Below are positions 5,674 through 6,812 of a DNA stretch of 6,812 bases, in pieces (position 1 is the stretch's first letter; every line of letters begins with the position of its first letter). This DNA is from an uncultured Mesorhizobium sp. (lineage in GTDB: Bacteria > Pseudomonadota > Alphaproteobacteria > Rhizobiales > Rhizobiaceae). The notes under the pieces were generated by a model that was not told the DNA's origin, ran no database searches, and was given only the letters and a program-made list of their open reading frames with translations. The stretch covers positions 1-6,812 of the forward strand of contig CATMOC010000199.1 in NCBI GenBank assembly GCA_950071955.1. Direction: 5' to 3'. The position numbers were made by a program, and so were the translations under genes.

Positions 5674-5692
5674 TTGTTATCATACATAGCAA
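5674..5692. promoter_or_regulatory. AT-rich 19-bp imperfect palindrome upstream of dctQ
   Basis: TTGTTAT (5674-5680) and ATAGCAA (5686-5692) pair at six of seven positions across a 5-base centre. It sits in an AT-rich island (about 5670-5696) in otherwise GC-rich DNA, 80 bases before dctQ. Its size and symmetry resemble operators of GntR- or LacI-class repressors, which often control TRAP transporters, and no such regulator gene is in the window. A promoter may be here too, but no convincing -35/-10 pair at proper spacing was found. Confidence 0.35.
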
Positions 5693-5771
5693 AAATGCCG
5701 CGAATGTGCTTGTCCGGCGAACGGTCAGAAGCTAGCGTGCGCGGCCAAGAAGAAGGGTGGGGAGGTCTGGA

Positions 5772-6302
5772 ATGAGCTTGCACGGGTTCGTCAGCGCCCT
5801 GGCGCGTCTCATGGCAATCCTCGGTGGCGTCGTGCTCGTGCTGATCACCGTGATGACCGCCGTCAGCATCGCCGGCCGCTCGATGATCTGGGCCGGGCTG
5901 GGCCCGATCCCCGGCGACTTCGAACTGGTCGAAGCCGGCACGGGCTTCGCAGTGTTCGCCTTCCTTCCGTGGTGCCAACTGAACCGCGGCCACGCGACGG
6001 TAGACCTCTTCACCAGTTACCTGCCCGAGGGCGCCAATCGCTGGATCGACCTGATCTCCGAGATGCTGATGACGATCGTCTTCATCGTCATCGCCTGGCG
6101 GCTCTGGGCAGGCATGACGGACAAGATCCGCTACGGCGAGACCACGTTCATCCTGCAGTATCCGGTCTGGTGGGGCTTCGCCGCGGCGATGGTCGGCGCC
6201 GTCGCAGTCGTGATCGTGTCCCTGTACATGACATGGATGCGCATCCAGGAAGTTCGCACCGGCCGGTCCTTCTTCGCGCCGACTAGTGGGGGCATGCATT
6301 GA
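5772..6302 (+). CDS. dctQ: TRAP transporter small membrane subunit (DctQ family)
   Basis: This 176-residue inner-membrane protein has four predicted helices at about 10-34, 48-70, 92-113 and 131-156. DctQ pairs with DctM and is needed for docking the binding protein. Family marks are ELVEAGTGFAVFAFLPWCQLNRGHATVDLF (spanning about 51-80, with the CQ-x3-GH-x-TVD core) and the periplasmic GETTFILQYPVWW before the last helix. The ATG at 5772 is chosen because GGGGAGG ends at 5765, giving a 6-base spacer; an in-frame GTG at 5757 would lie inside that ribosome site. It is 273 bases from dctP, unusually far for this operon type, and its stop overlaps the dctM start. Confidence 0.93.
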   Translation: MSLHGFVSALARLMAILGGVVLVLITVMTAVSIAGRSMIWAGLGPIPGDFELVEAGTGFAVFAFLPWCQLNRGHATVDLFTSYLPEGANRWIDLISEMLMTIVFIVIAWRLWAGMTDKIRYGETTFILQYPVWWGFAAAMVGAVAVVIVSLYMTWMRIQEVRTGRSFFAPTSGGMH

Positions 6303-6812
6303 CCAGTCTCGACATCGGCATCGCCTCCTTCCCGATCCTGCTGATCCTGATCTTCCTGCGGCTTCCGATCGGCCTGGCCATGCTCCTGTGCGGGATGGTG
6401 GGAACATGGCTGGTGCTCGGCACATGGAACCCGATCCTGGCCAAGCTGAAGGCGGAGACCTACTCGACCTTCTCCAGCCACTCGCTCTCCATCATCCCGC
6501 TGTTCCTGCTCATGGGCCAGTTCGCCGGTCTGGGGGGCATGTCGCAATCGCTCTTCCGCGCCGCCAATACCTGGCTCGGGCACCGCAAGGGTGGCGTCGC
6601 AATGGCGGCGATCGGCGCATGCGCGGGATTCGGTGCCATCTGCGGCTCGTCGCTCGCGACGGCGGCGACGATGGCGCAGGTCGCGCTGCCGGAATTGAGG
6701 CGCTACGGCTACTCAGGCTCGCTGGCGACCGGCACGCTTGCCGCAGGCGGCACGCTCGGCATCCTCATTCCGCCGTCCGTCGTGCTGGTGATCTACGCCA
6801 TCCTCGCCGAAC
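6299..6812 (+). CDS. dctM: TRAP transporter large membrane subunit (DctM family), 3' end beyond window
   Basis: DctM is the transport-catalysing subunit, with about 12 membrane helices and 425-440 residues. The first 171 residues are present and the frame runs off the right edge. The start is TTG at 6299-6301, overlapping the dctQ TGA at 6300-6302. GGGGG at 6288-6292 lies six bases upstream, and no in-frame ATG occurs before the first helix is well under way. The resulting TSLDIGIASFPILLILIFLR fits a DctM N-terminus. Conserved features include SIIPLFLLMGQFAGLGG and the ACAGFGAICGSSLATAATMA loop with TLGILIPPS, which line the substrate path in the ion-transporter superfamily. The overlap implies translational coupling and a fixed ratio with DctQ. 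Confidence 0.93.
   Translation, partial: MTSLDIGIASFPILLILIFLRLPIGLAMLLCGMVGTWLVLGTWNPILAKLKAETYSTFSSHSLSIIPLFLLMGQFAGLGGMSQSLFRAANTWLGHRKGGVAMAAIGACAGFGAICGSSLATAATMAQVALPELRRYGYSGSLATGTLAAGGTLGILIPPSVVLVIYAILAE

Noticed and set aside
5539..5775. 78-codon frame in the dctP-dctQ gap that ends ATGA-overlapping the dctQ start
   Set aside because: The overlap is suggestive of coupling, but its start lies inside the hairpin stem-loop, it has no ribosome site, and the composition is not protein-like. It is more likely chance.

Overview
The window is GC-rich and reads like a chromosome segment from an alphaproteobacterium, probably of the Rhizobiales (Mesorhizobium/Phyllobacteriaceae-like). The grounds are the codon bias, a divergent Lrp/AsnC regulator-hppD pair, a BrnT/BrnA module and a DctPQM-type TRAP transporter. 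The taxonomic call is inference from protein resemblance only.

Left end (1-1866). A minus-strand gene for a proton-pumping membrane subunit (MrpD/NuoN-like) runs off the left edge and breaks off near base 530. At the same point a plus-strand gene begins in mid-protein: the C-terminal ~140 residues of a fumarylacetoacetase (fahA). Both genes have lost their 5' parts at one head-to-head junction, where about 20 bases fit the reading frames of both. This is either a real inversion/deletion or an assembly chimera. After fahA come a 97-aa two-helix membrane protein and a DinB-fold protein, closely spaced on the same strand and probably co-transcribed.

Middle (1867-4282). A BrnT/BrnA toxin-antitoxin module follows. 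Its toxin frame carries an internal TAG, while the antitoxin is intact with a strong Shine-Dalgarno. A hairpin separates it from the convergent hppD (4-hydroxyphenylpyruvate dioxygenase, minus strand), which is complete with all three iron ligands. hppD is divergent from an Lrp/AsnC-family regulator. The 156-bp gap between them contains two clean palindromes and a direct repeat, good candidates for regulator sites. Together, fahA, hppD and the regulator are parts of the tyrosine/homogentisate degradation pathway. hmgA and a glutathione-dependent maleylacetoacetate isomerase are absent from the window, and the DinB-fold protein beside fahA is a possible stand-in isomerase.

Right end (4283-6812). 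A TRAP transporter operon follows: dctP (periplasmic binding protein), dctQ (small membrane subunit) and dctM (large membrane subunit, TTG start, cut by the right edge). dctP is preceded by a 72-nt inverted repeat (20 base pairs) that ends one base before its Shine-Dalgarno. The 273-bp dctP-dctQ gap contains a perfect 10-bp hairpin and an AT-rich operator-like palindrome, suggesting that binding-protein and membrane-subunit expression are set separately. The transported substrate cannot be told from sequence.
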